Shown: positions 49,166 through 61,169 of the stretch, piece by piece
Numbering within the stretch: the stretch's first letter is position 1
Layout of the letters: every line of letters starts with the position of its first letter
Source: Dromiciops gliroides
Lineage: Eukaryota; Chordata; Mammalia; Microbiotheria; Microbiotheriidae
Assembly (NCBI RefSeq): GCF_019393635.1
Contig: NC_057861.1
Coordinates: 167,688,303-167,752,302 of the forward strand
Reading direction: 5' to 3'
Length of the DNA: 64,000 nucleotides
Made by a program: the position numbers and the translations under genes
The notes under the pieces: model-generated
Told to the model about the DNA's origin: nothing
Database searches by the model: none
The model's input: the letters and a program-made list of their open reading frames with translations, nothing else

Positions 49166-49570
49166 CAAAAACAAAAAAATTCAAAGAAAGCTGGTTTCTT
49201 CTACCTCTAGCATATAGTGGCTGTATTACCCTAGCTGCCCCATGGAATGGTAATTCTCAATGAGGAATCTTCTATCACCAGTGCAAGTGTGTGCTTCTCA
49301 AGTACACACTTCTTCCACCTCTAAGTCTATGACTGTAGAAGCATATTTTGTGACAAAATTAAACAAACACTAGAAGTAAAAAACATTTTTTTAAAATCAT
49401 ACTTTTTAAATAAACTTTTTTGGGGGCGGGGGGAGATTCAGCCATGTAAGATAAAATCCTTAAGTTGTTCTGCTTTTGGTGATGTGATATTTCTGCTCTA
49501 CTTTAGCTACAAACCACACCAGGAAGAACTGTGCCATATCTCAGAGCCTCAACTTTGAAATTCCATTCTT

Positions 49571-49730
49571 TTTTTTTTAAATTTTTTTTGGGGGGTTGGG
49601 GTAATGAGGGTTAAGTGACTTGCCCAGGGTCACACTGCTAGTAATTGTCAAGTGTCTGAGGCCGGATTTGAACTCAGGTCCTCCTGAGTCCAGGTTCAGT
49701 GCTTTATCCACTATGCCACCTACCTGCCCC
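49571..49730 (-). repeat. tRNA-headed SINE (CTCATTGCCC-like subtype)
   Basis: A reverse copy is flanked by TGAAATTCCATTCTT (49556-49570 and 49731-49745). Confidence 0.93.
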
Positions 49731-49745
49731 TGAAATTCCATTCTT

Positions 49746-50516
49746 AACACAAACCTTCTATTCTACTTCTTCTACTCTTGTCACTTAAACTAAGTCTGCT
49801 CTTCACCCCAATCCTTCCCTATTCTTCTAGTACATTCATCTCTTGTTTCTCTTGCTTCCATAGGCAAATCTGATTCATGTGTGATGAATGAAATGTCCAA
49901 GAGACATAATTTCTGGGTAATTATTAATCAACTTATTAATTATGGATAGCAAGTAATAAAATGTGGTCAGTGGCCCTCTTGGAAGCCAAAGACCAACTCT
50001 TGGAGAGTGGCTGTTCCTAACAAAAGGAAGCAAATCCTAATTGGTTAACAGTTAATGATAGAATTAATATTATAATGAGAAGTGGGCTTATTCTAATGAG
50101 GGGCTGGGGGGGTGGTGTCAGAGTATGACTGATCATTTCACTCATGGACAAAGAAACTCATCTACACACCCAGATAATTCCCTATTCAGCAATCTATACA
50201 AAAATCTATTCTCTACCCAGATCACTTGTGTAGTTGAACAACAGGCTTACCAATTTGAGTTTTCCATTCCTGCTTATCGCCTGAGTGATCAAGGAGGTCA
50301 TAAAAATCAAGCTGATTTCACTTACTACAAATACATGGTGGATGTTAAGACGGATAAATTGGTAAAAACCATGTGAAATGATTATTAATAATCAATTAAT
50401 ATTGGGAGGTAGGGGGGATCCAGGGCTTTTTTCCTTTCAATTTCCTCATTCAAAGTCCAGTACTTATGAAGGACAAGGCTGATGTTGAGATTGGGTTAAC
50501 ATTCTCCTCAATCTTG
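49746..50516. other. Intergenic sequence with an unrecognised 83-codon open frame
   Basis: The open frame at 50125-50376 (+) begins MTDHFTHG, has the polar segment QAYQFEFSIPAYRLSDQGG and YYKYMVDVKTDKLV, and ends at TGA. Codon make-up looks protein-like, but I cannot assign a family. ATTATTAATCAA-type sequence occurs near both edges (49921-49945 and 50382-50400). Confidence 0.35.
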
Positions 50517-51047
50517 TGTGAGATTTAAAAATTGGATATTAGATCATAAATCTCCCCTACTTAACCTTTCCCTTAATTTATCTCCCAGACTAGTAAATGG
50601 AAGAAGCTTTTGGTTTTCTAGATAGGCCTTTTATTGTTATGGTAGTCACAAGGTGATGTTGATTAGAAGGATAGGAAAGTAGAAACAGCATACAAATCAT
50701 CTTAAGTCTAAGCTTAGTCTATATTCCTTATAAAAACTCACCAAAAGAGAAGGCCACCTTTGGAGAGAGAGAGAGAGACCGTCTGTGCAGCTCAGTCAGG
50801 AGACCAGCAGAGCAGGAAAAAGCTCCACTTCCGTTCTCTCCACCCCGGAAGTCAAGTTCTCAGCAGGCAGTCTGACGTGCGCAGCAGGCGGACTGTTGGT
50901 CTCCTCCCCAAAAGGGTGGTCCTTCAAAAACTGGAGTCTTTCAGTTATCCTAACCGACTGTTAAAAAACTTTCATATTTTTTTACCACACTTGGGTGGGA
51001 CTGCACCCAACTGGAAAAGCTTAGTTCTGATGAAAGGATAAAGACCA
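50517..51047 (+). mobile_element. Possible solo LTR of a third family (family C)
   Basis: The segment begins TGTGAGATTTAAAAATTGG and ends GACCA, flanked by TCTTG (50512-50516) and TCTTA (51048-51052). It has TATAAAAAC at about 50730 and a GC-rich downstream part. The boundaries rest on TG..CA and an imperfect 5-bp repeat. Confidence 0.5.
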
Positions 51048-51053
51048 TCTTAT

Positions 51054-51325
51054 TGTAACGATTGGAATGATGCCACCTGCTGGAGACTTACTGTAGAAGA
51101 GTTCCGCCCATGAAGCGAAGGTCTTTGAGGGCAAGACCAGGAGTCTTTTCTTTAGCGTTAGGAAGTGACGTCTGCGTGTGGGAGGAAGAAGGAAGAGATG
51201 GGGGCTCTGTCTCGGACTCTTTCCTTTGGACTCTGGTGGAGAGCGGATCTAGAAATGTGCTCTCCCTTTAATAGATAGGAATCTAGGCCTTTCTTCTCTC
51301 TCTGGGAGCTCACATTCAACCAAAT
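51054..51325 (+). mobile_element. Truncated LTR, family B
   Basis: It starts TGTAACGATTGGAATGATGC and follows the family B U3 (CCACCTGCTGGAGACTTACT, GTTAGGAAGTGACGTCTGC), with an internal deletion and loss of R-U5 after TTCAACCAAAT. Confidence 0.8.
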
Positions 51326-51509
51326 GAAGGCAAGGACCATATAATTTTTATCTTTATATCTCTAACACCTTGTACAGTATGTAGCCAATTGTAAGCTAAG
51401 TAATTGATTGCTTATTGACTAGGGGATTGACATACCTAATAGAGTTCTCCTTTGCTTATACAGGAGATTAGTATATTCAAGAATGCCTTGTGTGAGGCAG
51501 AGGTTTGAT

Positions 51510-51745
51510 AATCATTTTTATAATAATAATAATGATGATAATGATAATAGTTAGCATTTACATAGCACTTTAAGGTTTGCTAGGTACTTTACCTGCTATT
51601 TGATCCTCATAACCACCCTGAGAGGTAGGTGCTATTATTATCCCCATTTTACAGATGAGGAAATTGAGGTTGAAAGAGATTAAGTAACTTGCCCAGGGTC
51701 ACACATTTAGGTGCCTGAGGCAAGATTTGAACTCCTCCTTCCCTA
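51510..51745 (-). repeat. MIR-type SINE, long copy
   Basis: In reverse it covers the whole MIR: TTAGCATTTACATAGCACTT, CCTCATAACCACCCTGAGAG, CCCATTTTACAGATGAGGAA and ACTTGCCCAGGGTCACACA. Confidence 0.88.
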
Positions 51746-52539
51746 GGAAACATAAAAGTATACACTGCCTCAGAAAAGTCATATAGGGTAGCATTTGCAT
51801 TGTTCTTCCTTTTAAACATCTTGCTCTGTAGTCGACATCCATCCAGTAACTCCAAAGAAGTTTTCAGTATCTCTGCAGTCATGACCTAACTGTAGGAAAA
51901 TATTATTCCCCAAACAAACAGTGCTCAATGTAGATCTACTCTTATTCTAGTGCACTAGTCTTCTAACATTAGGAAGCCATTTCATAGTTCACTGCCATAC
52001 CACTAGGGTGACCACTAGTCTTTAGCCTATTGGGTATGCTGGCTAGACTCAGCTGACATTGCCAGTGTAGAAAATACATGCTTCCACACACCATCATGGA
52101 CAAGTCCCTTAATTGTAACCTTGTATCTGAGACTCTCATAGGTTAACATGATTTGCTTTTTCTTGCTCCCCAACTTGACATTTTTTAATATCACTGAATT
52201 TCAGATATGGTACTTACTTTTTGGGTGGGGATGGTACTGAGAGAAGAAGGTAATAGAAAAAAAAAAAGAGGGATTTTTCAGACTCTTTCCCACTCACCAA
52301 CTTTACTATTAGAGCCTCATCAATGACTGTCTTAGTGGTATTCAGTGAGACTGAAGTGGGCACAGGATGGAAAGGAACCTATTATATAAAAGTTCATGTT
52401 AAGATGGTGTCAGTCTGTTTTCAGAGACTATCCATAAATTCCCACTGAAATAAAATGTAAAAACTTGAACAATAGTCTCCCTGCTCTGTCTTACATTAAC
52501 TTTAATACATCATATTACATATATTATTTGGGCACTTCA

Positions 52540-52644
52540 CTATGGAACCAGTCTGTTCACAGGATGGCTGTATGACTGGCAATATCTAGTCTTCAGTTTT
52601 GGTGACTTTAAGTCTTTTCTTTTTGCTTCTAAGATATTGTGTAC
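52540..52644 (-). CDS. CAGE1: CAGE1 last coding exon (predicted)
   Basis: After a CTTTTCCTTTATAG acceptor, the phase-0 frame starts VHNILEAKRKDLKSPKLK and ends NRLVP with a TAG at 52540-52542 (34 codons plus stop). ATTAAA at about 52500-52505 may serve as poly(A) signal. The phase fits the exon at 57351-57390. CAGE1 is a cancer/testis, coiled-coil protein expressed mainly in germ cells. In mammals it lies just upstream of SSR1 in the same direction. Gene identity is inferred from position and exon logic; I could not check the protein. Confidence 0.55.
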   Translation of the reverse strand, partial: VHNILEAKRKDLKSPKLKTRYCQSYSHPVNRLVP

Positions 52645-53059
52645 CTATAAAGGAAAAGAAAAAAAAACCTCAGTATTTCTCAATTTCTGTTTTTTTAACT
52701 ATCAAAGGCAGATACTGAACAGCTCATTAATTTATTATTCATGGAAATACATACAATGAGAGCATGAATGGGTGAAGTTCCTTGTAATATAAAAACTTTG
52801 TTGTTTTTTTAACCCTCCTTTTCTATCAGTACCTGCTAACAAGAAGCAAAATTGGTTTGAGTTTCATGACCCTAATTATCAGTTAGTGGGAACATCAAAG
52901 ATCAGGAAAATGACCAGATGATTGGCATGAAGATGGAAAAGGACTAAAAGAGGGAACCTTGGGCAACTCATCACAGAATCATTAACCTCAGTGAAATTGG
53001 TTGTTGATAGTATTTGATGTTTCATTAAAATTCAATAATGAGGAAGTTTCTCTTATAGG

Positions 53060-53305
53060 AAGCAGTATGTTGTATTGGAAAGGGCATAAGACTAGAAGTC
53101 AGGAGGGGGTGATTCTTGTCTTGGTTCTGTCATTAAGTAGTTGGGCCTCATTTTCCTCATATCTGCAATCACAACATGCTGTACTTATTTCTGCGCAAAG
53201 ACCATACACTTTTGTAAATGGGCAGTACTTTAGAGATGATCTCATTCAAAATGCTCACTGTATGGATGAGAAAACTGAGTCCCAGAGAAATTATTATGGA
53301 TTGCC
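53060..53305 (+). repeat. MIR-type SINE, decayed
   Basis: TATGTTGTATTGGAAAGGGC, GACTAGAAGTCAGG, TCATTTTCCTCATATCTGCA and GATGAGAAAACTGAGTCCCA show a MIR head, plus a reversed MIR-like end. Confidence 0.5.
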
Positions 53306-54174
53306 TACCCGGTACCTTAGCTTCCAATGGGAATGATTTAATCTTATACTAAATCTAGGAATGTTAATATATTTTGCTTCATTTCTCACATTTTTATCAC
53401 ATATAAAACATAAAAATAACACATCACACTTGCTAAGAGATAGATTTTGGATTCCTTTAGTTCTTTTGTATATCTATGTATTGTATCTTTAATTGAACTG
53501 TAAAATCCTCAAAGTTAAAAGGACCTTAATTTCTACTTTTTTATTTCCAGCAAAAAAAGTGTTGGTTACTGCAGGGACTTAATATATTTGTTTAATGAGC
53601 ACCATAAGCTTTGATTTGAAAACACAGCTAAATATGAATTGTCTAACTTTTAGTAGCTTACAGTTTTAACAAATATGAGATATATTGGAGTTATATAATG
53701 CCAACATCATTATACTTTATGACTAAATTTATAATATTCCTTAATTATTTAAGGAATTCAGACCACAAATACTATGAGCTAACATATTTTACAGCCAGAC
53801 TGCTTACATCCAAGAAATTCTAGGATATAAGGTATAACTATATAAAGCAATGAAAAAATTATTTTCAAAAAATTTGAAAAGTATAGATTGCATAATTGAT
53901 CTCATTTCTTACAGGTTACACTAATAGGTACAACATAACTTTATGTCAATAACTTCTACTAAAATTCTTCTAGGCTGGCTCAGGTTGTGGAGGTGAATCT
54001 GTGTTCTTAGGAGCTGTGTGTTTAGCAGAATACAGTAACAGCCAGGTGAGATGTTGTCAGGTATGTTTGAGAAGCAGTCCAGCTACCACTGGGATGTTCA
54101 GTATCCTCAAGGTAGCTACTCATTCATAGCTCTCAAAGATCATCCAAGAGGGATCATCAGAAGATAATAACTTT

Positions 54175-54345
54175 TGAGACTGGAAGGGGCTTTAGAGGCC
54201 ACTCAACTTAATTTCCTCATTTTATGGATGAGGACATGGAGGCTAAGAGACATTAAGTGACTTGTTCAAGGTCACACAACTAGTGTCTGAGCCAGGATTT
54301 GACGTTGGGTCTTCCTGATTCCTAGTCCAATGCTCTTCTATCCAG
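54175..54345 (-). repeat. MIR-like SINE
   Basis: GGAAGGGGCTTTAGAGGCCA, CATTTTATGGATGAGGACAT, ACTTGTTCAAGGTCACACAA and GAGCCAGGATTTGA, in reverse MIR order. Confidence 0.7.
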
Positions 54346-54439
54346 GGGCTATGATGAAATCATGGATCCTTAAAGTGCTGAAGTATATAAGTATCTCAAC
54401 AAATTAAATGTGGTAGGGTTGGAATTAGAAAGCTAGTTT

Positions 54440-55310
54440 TTTTTTAAAATTAGTTAAATTTTACTTTACTTTCAAAAAGGGCTACCTTCACTCCCTCCTA
54501 CCTTCCTCGCCCCTACTCCTCCTACACCTCAATTAGAAAATAACAAAAATAAGGTCCCTGTTACAAATATGTATAATCAAGGAAAATAAATTCCTGTTTT
54601 GGCCATATCCAATAGGATTATGTCTCAAACTGTACTCTAAGTCCATTATCTCTCTATCAGGAAGTGGGCAGCATGTTTCATCCTGAGTCCTCTGGAATTG
54701 TGTTGATCAGATTTCCTAACTCTTTCAAAGTGGTGTATCCTTTTAAAAAATTGTCTTTTTAAAGTAATAAACATTTTATTTATAGTTTTAGGTTCCAATT
54801 TTTATCCTTCCTCCCCTCCCTCCCCTGCCCTTTCCCTGAGTCAGGAAGCAATCAGATATATCTTATACATGTATGATTATGCAAAACATTACCATATTAG
54901 TAAGTTTGTATAAGAAAACTTGAATAAAAAAATGAAAGTGAAAAATAGCATGCTTTAGTCTATGTTCCATCAATATCAGTTCTTTCTTTGGAGGTGGATA
55001 GTATGTTTCATCAATAGTCCTTTGGGATTGTCTTGGATCATTATATTGTTGAGAATAGTTAAGTCATTCACAGTTCTTCATCAAACAATATTGCTGGGGC
55101 AGCTAGGTGGCACAGTGGATAGAGTACTAGCCCTGGAGTCAGGAGTACCTGAGTTCAAATCCGGCCTCAGACACTTAACACTTACTAGCTGTGTGACCCT
55201 GGGCAAGTCAATTGCCTCACTTAAAAAAAAAATTATTAATGCCAATGGGTAATCAGAACTGTTCACATCTTTGACATACATTGTGTTTCAAATCAGTATT
55301 TTGGGCTTAG
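54440..55310 (-). repeat. L1 3' end pieces, interrupted by a SINE
   Basis: In reverse, the 3' tail (TTTATTTATAGTTTTAGGTTC), CTTCCTCCCCTCCCTCCCC, TATGCAAAACATTACCATAT and TTGTCTTGGATCATTATATT follow the L1 3' UTR. A second, similar block precedes it at 54440-54740. Confidence 0.7.
55095..55231 (+). repeat. tRNA-headed SINE (CCAATTGCC subtype)
   Basis: The forward copy lacks the CTTAACCCC part before ATTGCCTCACTTAAAAA (a 10-bp deletion). Confidence 0.9.
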
Positions 55311-55499
55311 TTTCAGTCTCTTCTTTTAAAAGTTGCTAACCAGTAGTGAAATTAAATGATGTGAGATTTCTTTTTTCTATTTATTCTCTGTTGAAAGTGA
55401 TATGAATAAAAGACAAGAAAGATGAAGGGGGAGAAAAAGCCAGCCTTTTGAATAAACTAGATTGGTAATTCCCAAATAATCAAGAGTTGGCTAAGAGAG

Positions 55500-55622
55500 C
55501 TTTTAAAAATTTTTACATTAAATTAATTTTGTTACATTTTGAGTTCCAAACTGTCTCCTGCTCTCCCTTTCCACCCCACACTAGAGAAGGCCACCATTTG
55601 ACACAGATTTATACATACATAC

Positions 55623-55669
<47 letters not shown>

Positions 55670-55730
55670 GCAGTACTTCTATTTATCAGTTCTTTCTTTG
55701 GAGGTAGTTAGCATTTTCCTTCATGAGTTC
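55500..55730 (-). repeat. L1 3' end fragment with (TG)n expansion
   Basis: TTGAGTTCCAAACTGTCTCC and TTATACATACATACATATAT are followed by a (TG)n run at 55629-55667. GTTCTTTCTTTGGAGGTAG at 55689 matches the 54980 copy. Confidence 0.7.
55629..55667. repeat. (TG)n microsatellite
   Basis: About 19 uninterrupted TG units. Confidence 0.95.
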
Positions 55731-55854
55731 AATAGGAGAGCTTTTAGAAGTTCTAGAGATTGAGCATTCCTTTTTGAGTCAGATCTAGGGCAAGGGTGTT
55801 TATTCTGGACAAATATACATAGTGTCGGGCAGATTGGGAGTTTCTGTACCCGTG

Positions 55855-56100
55855 TTTGTGGCCATGTGACATAATGGATAGGGTGCCAGATGTAGAATCA
55901 GAAAGACCTGGTTCAGGTTTCACCCTCTAACACTTAGCACTGGTTTGACCACTGGAAATTAATGTAAGCTCTCAACTTCAGTCTCCTTATCGATAAAACT
56001 GGGGGAGAGTTATAGCTGCAGTATCTATCTCAGAGGGTTGTTTGGAGACTCAAATAAGATGATATGTGGAAAGCCCTTCACAAATGATATAAATATGAAC
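55855..56100 (+). repeat. MIR-type SINE
   Basis: GTGACATAATGGATAGGGTG, AGACCTGGTTCAGGTTTCAC, TCTCAGAGGGTTGTTTGGAG and GGAAAGCCCTTCACAAATG follow MIR order. Confidence 0.8.
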
Positions 56101-56489
56101 AAGTCTTGTTATGAGTGGGCAGAGGTGATGAAGGAAGTGAAGCTAATCAGTTCTTATGGTCCTGTATCTGAGCACCTTGACTGTCTAAATAAGCCTGCTT
56201 ATGATTCTTGGGCTTTACTCTCTCCTTTTAAGAGAAACCCCATTCATTACTAAAACAGCACTTAACTTAATCATTTATATGAAACTGAAAAGTGAATTTT
56301 ACAGTGATGAAGATGCTATTTTTTCACAGAGACTTAAAGATCTCTTGCCAGAATATAGCTTAAATAACTCTATTTAAACTTTATATTCCCTACAATTTCA
56401 AATAGAGATTTGAAAGGTCATTTTTTTTCTTCATGGGATGCTGAGTAGTTACTATTTTCTAAGCACTAAATCATGTGCCAAAGCTGGAA

Positions 56490-56965
56490 GATACTATGAG
56501 ATTTGCCAACACCCAAAGGCCCCACCTGGAGATTAATCTAGATTGATTGAATTAAGTGAGACTGACTGAACTCAATTAAAGTTGACTTGGTTAAAACCAC
56601 ACCTGCCTGACTCCCAAGAGGGAGTGTCCTCAGAGGCTGTGAACTCTGACATCAACATGAGACCACCCTCAACCAATCAGCTTGAAGGACTGCCTCTTCC
56701 AGGGTTCATAGGAAGGGCTGCTTGCTCTCTCACTCTTTCTTTTTTGTGGCTGGAACCTCGCGTTGGTGGCAGAAGGGAAGGAGAAGGAGGACAGGCTGAA
56801 CTTTTAGGGTAGATAGGCTTTGCTATCTTTCTGAACTCCACGTGTTCTCTTTTTACTCTTTAATAAATGCTTAATGCCAAACTTGGTGCTAAGGCTTCTA
56901 ATTTATAAGTAAACTCTAGCTAGTTTTCCCTAAACTGGGGACAGAAAAAAGGTGACCAAATATCA
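56490..56965 (+). mobile_element. Solo LTR of the provirus family (family A) in a CAGE1 intron
   Basis: AAAACCACACCTGCCTGACTC, TGTGAACTCTGACATCAAC, AACCAATCAGCTTGAAGGAC, TTTAATAAATGCTTAATGCC and GGGACAGAAAAAAGGTGACC match the 3' LTR at 47353-48032 in order. The ends are unclear and no target repeat was found. Confidence 0.8.
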
Positions 56966-57350
56966 ACATTCTCTCCATTGCTTTGGTTGCAGCAGTTTTA
57001 GTCAGTGACTAATGAAGCTGCCTGTCACTGGAAGAAATCTGGCCCAGAGGACAGGGTAGCAGGGGGATAATACAGATGGGGAGGCAGTTAGAGAAAACTG
57101 AGCTGACTTAGTGAAACACAGACTTTCTTAACTAAAGGAACCCAGATTTAATCATGGGCTATTGTCACATATGGACATGTCATAGAATTCTTTAAAATGA
57201 TAAAATAACATATGTAAATTGCTTCATAAATCTCAGTGCTATATACATGCCAACTATTTAATGTCAACTAATTTTATTTAATGTGTTAAATAAAGTAAGT
57301 ACTAAATACTGTCTGGTTTAATAATTATTAATAAAAATATGTTGACTTAC

Positions 57351-57390
57351 TGCAGTCATGGACTTTGGCTGTTTTTCTAAACCTTTTGCT
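57351..57390 (-). CDS. CAGE1: CAGE1 internal exon (predicted)
   Basis: A 40-nt exon between CTATCTCTTACAG and GTAAGTCA. The first base completes the split codon of the upstream exon, then AKGLEKQPKSMTA is encoded, ending in phase 0. The phase fits both neighbours. Confidence 0.6.
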
Positions 57391-57399
57391 CTGTAAGAG

Positions 57400-58430
57400 A
57401 TAGAAAGGCAAATCACAAAGGGTTTGCAACAGTGAATATAATGAAAATTTTGGCCATCACAATGGTAGATCCTTAACAAATGATGTTGAATTGAACCAAT
57501 TCATTTGTTAAACTTTTTCTCACTTTCAAGGAAACATTCAACACTCTGAGAAAAACACAACTTAAAAAGACTAAGATAAAAAGTTTCCCTAAATAATGTG
57601 TGGGCTAGTCATCACTGAAGTCAAGTAACAATATTGAATTAGATTATCTTCACAAGTTTAGCCCTTTCTGCAAAGCATGCAATCTGACTTTAGCTTATTT
57701 GAGAACATGATAAATTCTTAGGAAATTAGTAAAATCTGCTACCCACATTTATCATTTATGCCTCATCTATTATGAGGCTTTTAGGATTGGGTCAGACAGG
57801 CAGAGTTATAGAAATATTACAACTCACAAAGCAGGGACAGTCAGAAATCTCGATCACATTATATTAGTATTTTCTTGAGGAAATTCTTAAGGTATTCTCT
57901 AGGTTTTTTGTTTTTGTCTTTTTGTTTGGTTGTTGAAGAAGAGAACTAGTCTTGTATGCTGTCTCTTTAGTATTATTTTACTGTGCCCTTCACAATTTAC
58001 TCCCTGAATTCATACTTGAAGGTTGGGGGTGGCTGCTAACTCAAGGTTCAGTGGTACTCTATAGGTCTGTACTTCATAAGTCCCCACTGGTCTGTTTTCT
58101 TTTAAATGTTAGCCAGTAGACACTATTAGTTAAAAATAAAGGCATTTACTAAGATGGTATCATAAGAATAATAGTAATAAAACATTCCCCCTATAAACTC
58201 GAGGTATACTCTACTTCAACTATAGTAGGAGGGGTGGGCACACACTTAAGAATATTCTGATGGTAGGGGATATATGTTGTTAAGGCAACTCTGGCTCTGC
58301 ATGGCCTTTCTTTTATGGGAAATTCATGCTTCACCCACTTAGGCACTGCATATTTACTGGGGAGATCACTCAGCTGGACTCTCAGGGCTTTTATTCTCCA
58401 CAGATTGATTCCGACTGTCAGGTCTCGTTC
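57400..58430. other. CAGE1 intron sequence, no recognised feature
   Basis: AT-rich sequence. I see no repeat or exon beyond the one at 57351-57390. Confidence 0.4.
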
Positions 58431-58435
58431 TCTCT

Positions 58436-58586
58436 CTCTCTTTTTTTTTTTTTTTGGTGAGGCAATTGGGGTTAAGTGACTTGCCCAGGGTCACACTGCT
58501 AGTGTTAGGTGTCTGAGGCCGGATTTGAACTCAGGTCCTCCTGAATCCAGGGCCCGTGCTTTATCCACTGCTCCATCTAGCTGCCC
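58436..58586 (-). repeat. tRNA-headed SINE (CCAATTGCC subtype)
   Basis: A reverse copy is flanked by CTCGTTCTCTCT/CTCATTCTCTCT. Confidence 0.92.
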
Positions 58587-58599
58587 CTCATTCTCTCTT

Positions 58600-60290
58600 G
58601 AACCCATGTTTAGCTTTCTTCTCTACTGCCAAAGGTCACATTCCCTGGATGCATCTGCACTGATTGTCTCTTCTTTCTGCTAGGTGCAGTGTGTCCTACT
58701 GGGCAATTAATTCTAATGGGGATTTTTAACCTAAGATCTGAGGATCTTTGAAAAAAATAATTGTATTTCAATATAATTGATTTTCTTTTTAATCCTATGT
58801 ATTTTATGCAATTAAAAACATTATTCTGAGAAGAGGTGCATGGACTTTGCCACACTGCAAAAGGGGTCTGCTTTATTTGACCCCATGGTCTGAATTAAAG
58901 CAAATACCCAGGTTTGAAAATTTCCCCAAAATTGGTACTCAGGGAAATGAAACAATGATGAGTTTTATTGTTACATGATACAGCAAGCAGGCAAACAAAG
59001 ACCACACACATGCAATATATATATATATATATATATGGAAATAAAAATAGACAAATAATTCCCACAGAAGCAAAAAACTTAGTCATTGTGAAGGAGTAGG
59101 AGACATGTCAGGGAAGAAATGTGCTCAAAGCTGAGGTTCAGGTGGCAAGATTATATACACTGGTTGAGAACAGATAATTGGTACCAGATATAAGAGAGGG
59201 AATCAGAACCCAATATGGTAGAAAAGTTCTCAGGGTCCCTTTCTGATACCACACTTGGGTGAAGTTTGGGTAGGAGGGGTTTCTTTATTAAGATCACAAA
59301 CTAGTAGGAGGATTATCTAAGGCAGTCAAAGGAGAATGACTCAAGGCCCCAGCAGTAAGTCGAGAGTCCATCTAATCAAAAAGCTGCAAGCCTTAAATGC
59401 CTAAAACAGAGTTAACAGTGGAAAAGTACAAACTGTTTATTTTGCCCCTATGCTTCTTTGGGCATTAGAACCACTTAGTCCTGGTGACTGTGTTAGAGAC
59501 TTCTCATACTATGATAGCAAACTATGTCCGTAACATCAAACAAAAATATCAAACAACATAAAGTTCATAATTATCACAGGGTCCCTAACATAAATATATC
59601 AAGAACTTACTCTAATGGAAAAACACCATGGTTAATGTTGGGGTTGGAGAGGGAGGATAGAGAAAAGTCAAGAGAGAGCCTCTCTCAAGGGCTAGTCTTA
59701 GAAGAACTTAGAAGAAGGACCTAGGTCCTTTCTCCATAGCTGGCTCTCCTTTAGATTCCCAGCAGTCACACTCCAAGAGTCACACTCCTGGTTTGACTGT
59801 CTCCAGAGCTTGCAGGATTCTTTTTGACGGCCACTTAGTTTGTGGCCAGTGTTCATCCATCCAATGGCAAGCTGCCCTTTCACACTTCATAACAGCTAGG
59901 AGGTAGAGATGATTTTTTTTTTTTACTTTAACGTGTGAACACTTTGTCTCTTATCTGCCCCTTCAGTGATTTCACCAGTTAGAAATCTCTATAAACAAGC
60001 CTGGATGTGAAATTTCTAGAGCAAAAGATTCTACAACTTGCCCTAGAAAGCTCATCTTATATTGAAAAAAAAGTTTAGAAAATCCTAGTTGACATATATC
60101 TTGGAGTGTATAAATAGGACCTCTATATTTTTGGATATGACCAATATGAAGTCCCACTCTACACTAGGAGTCTTTGATTATATGAATCATGCCAATTCAG
60201 AGGGGCAAATTTTTCTCCTAATTCTTTCCCTGTAAGCTTTATAGGAACAAACAAGAAAAATCAGCTGGGAAAAACAAGAATTGTTATATC
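58600..60290. other. CAGE1 intron sequence without clear repeats
   Basis: A short (TA)n run lies at 59017-59036. No coding exon is recognised. Confidence 0.4.
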
Positions 60291-60294
60291 TTGT

Positions 60295-60480
60295 ACAGTG
60301 AAAAGAGCACTGAATTTGGAAGCCAAGGTCCTGGGTTCAAGTCTCAGTTCTACCACTTAATAGTCACCTGACTTTTGCAAGTTATTTATCCCCTCCAGGC
60401 CTCAATTTCTTCAACTCTAAAATGAGAGGGTTGGATTAGTTGATATCTAATATCTCTAAATCTATAGAACTCTAGGTACC
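60295..60480 (+). repeat. MIR-type SINE
   Basis: GTGAAAAGAGCACTGAATTT, GGTCCTGGGTTCAAGTCTCA, TACCACTTAATAGTCACCTG and CAGGCCTCAATTTCTTCAAC follow MIR order. Confidence 0.85.
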
Positions 60481-60636
60481 TAAGAAAATGAGATTTAACC
60501 TTTATGTCAAAACCTTATCACAGAACATGTTGCTGTTTATTAATCTATTTTCTATAGACAAAGATTTAGCTCATAATCTCTGCAATCTCCCATTGTTAAG
60601 GTTATCATTTTTATTTGACACAAATGGAAAGCTTAC

Positions 60637-60705
60637 CTTAAATTTGAGGTTTGCCCTTTAGGCTTCTTAATTAAATCTTCCAACTGTCTGTTCCTCTTTT
60701 CTAAA
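60637..60705 (-). CDS. CAGE1: CAGE1 internal exon (predicted, coiled-coil type)
   Basis: A 69-nt exon between TTTTTTAG and GTAAGC encodes LEKRNRQLEDLIKKPKGQTS and NL. Charged heptad-like residues fit a coiled coil. It ends with two bases of a codon that the next exon completes. An alternative acceptor five bases further in (TTTAG) cannot be excluded. The upstream exons of the gene would lie beyond the right edge. Confidence 0.6.
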
Positions 60706-61169
60706 CTAAAAAATCAAATAACTTTTGTTAAATAAAATTAGGTTTCTATTTAATGTTTTGTTAGAGAAATAAAGAATATATTTTTATATAGCACTTCCTC
60801 CCATAAAGGAGGTACATGTGAATACGTTGCATATATATGAATATATATTTATATAAACCTTCCTTTATTTATATTTATGTATATATATATATACACATAC
60901 ACACACACACATGTATATCCATTTAGATTTGTACCTCTCATATGGTATATAGAGTGAGTGAAGAACTATGGACAAAGTTTCACAATATTGTGCAGGAGGA
61001 AACAACAAAAAATACCCTGAAGAAAAAGAAGAGCAAGAAAGCAAAATGGCTGTCTGATGTGACTTTACAAATAGATTAGGAAAAAAGGAAAACAAAAGGA
61101 ATGGGAAAGATATACACAACTGAATACAGAATTCCAGAGAATAGCAAGGAGAGATAAGAAGATTTTCTT

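Noticed and set aside
55487-55711. Small secreted cysteine/valine-repeat protein
   Set aside because: The repeat is a (TG)n tract within an L1 3' end.
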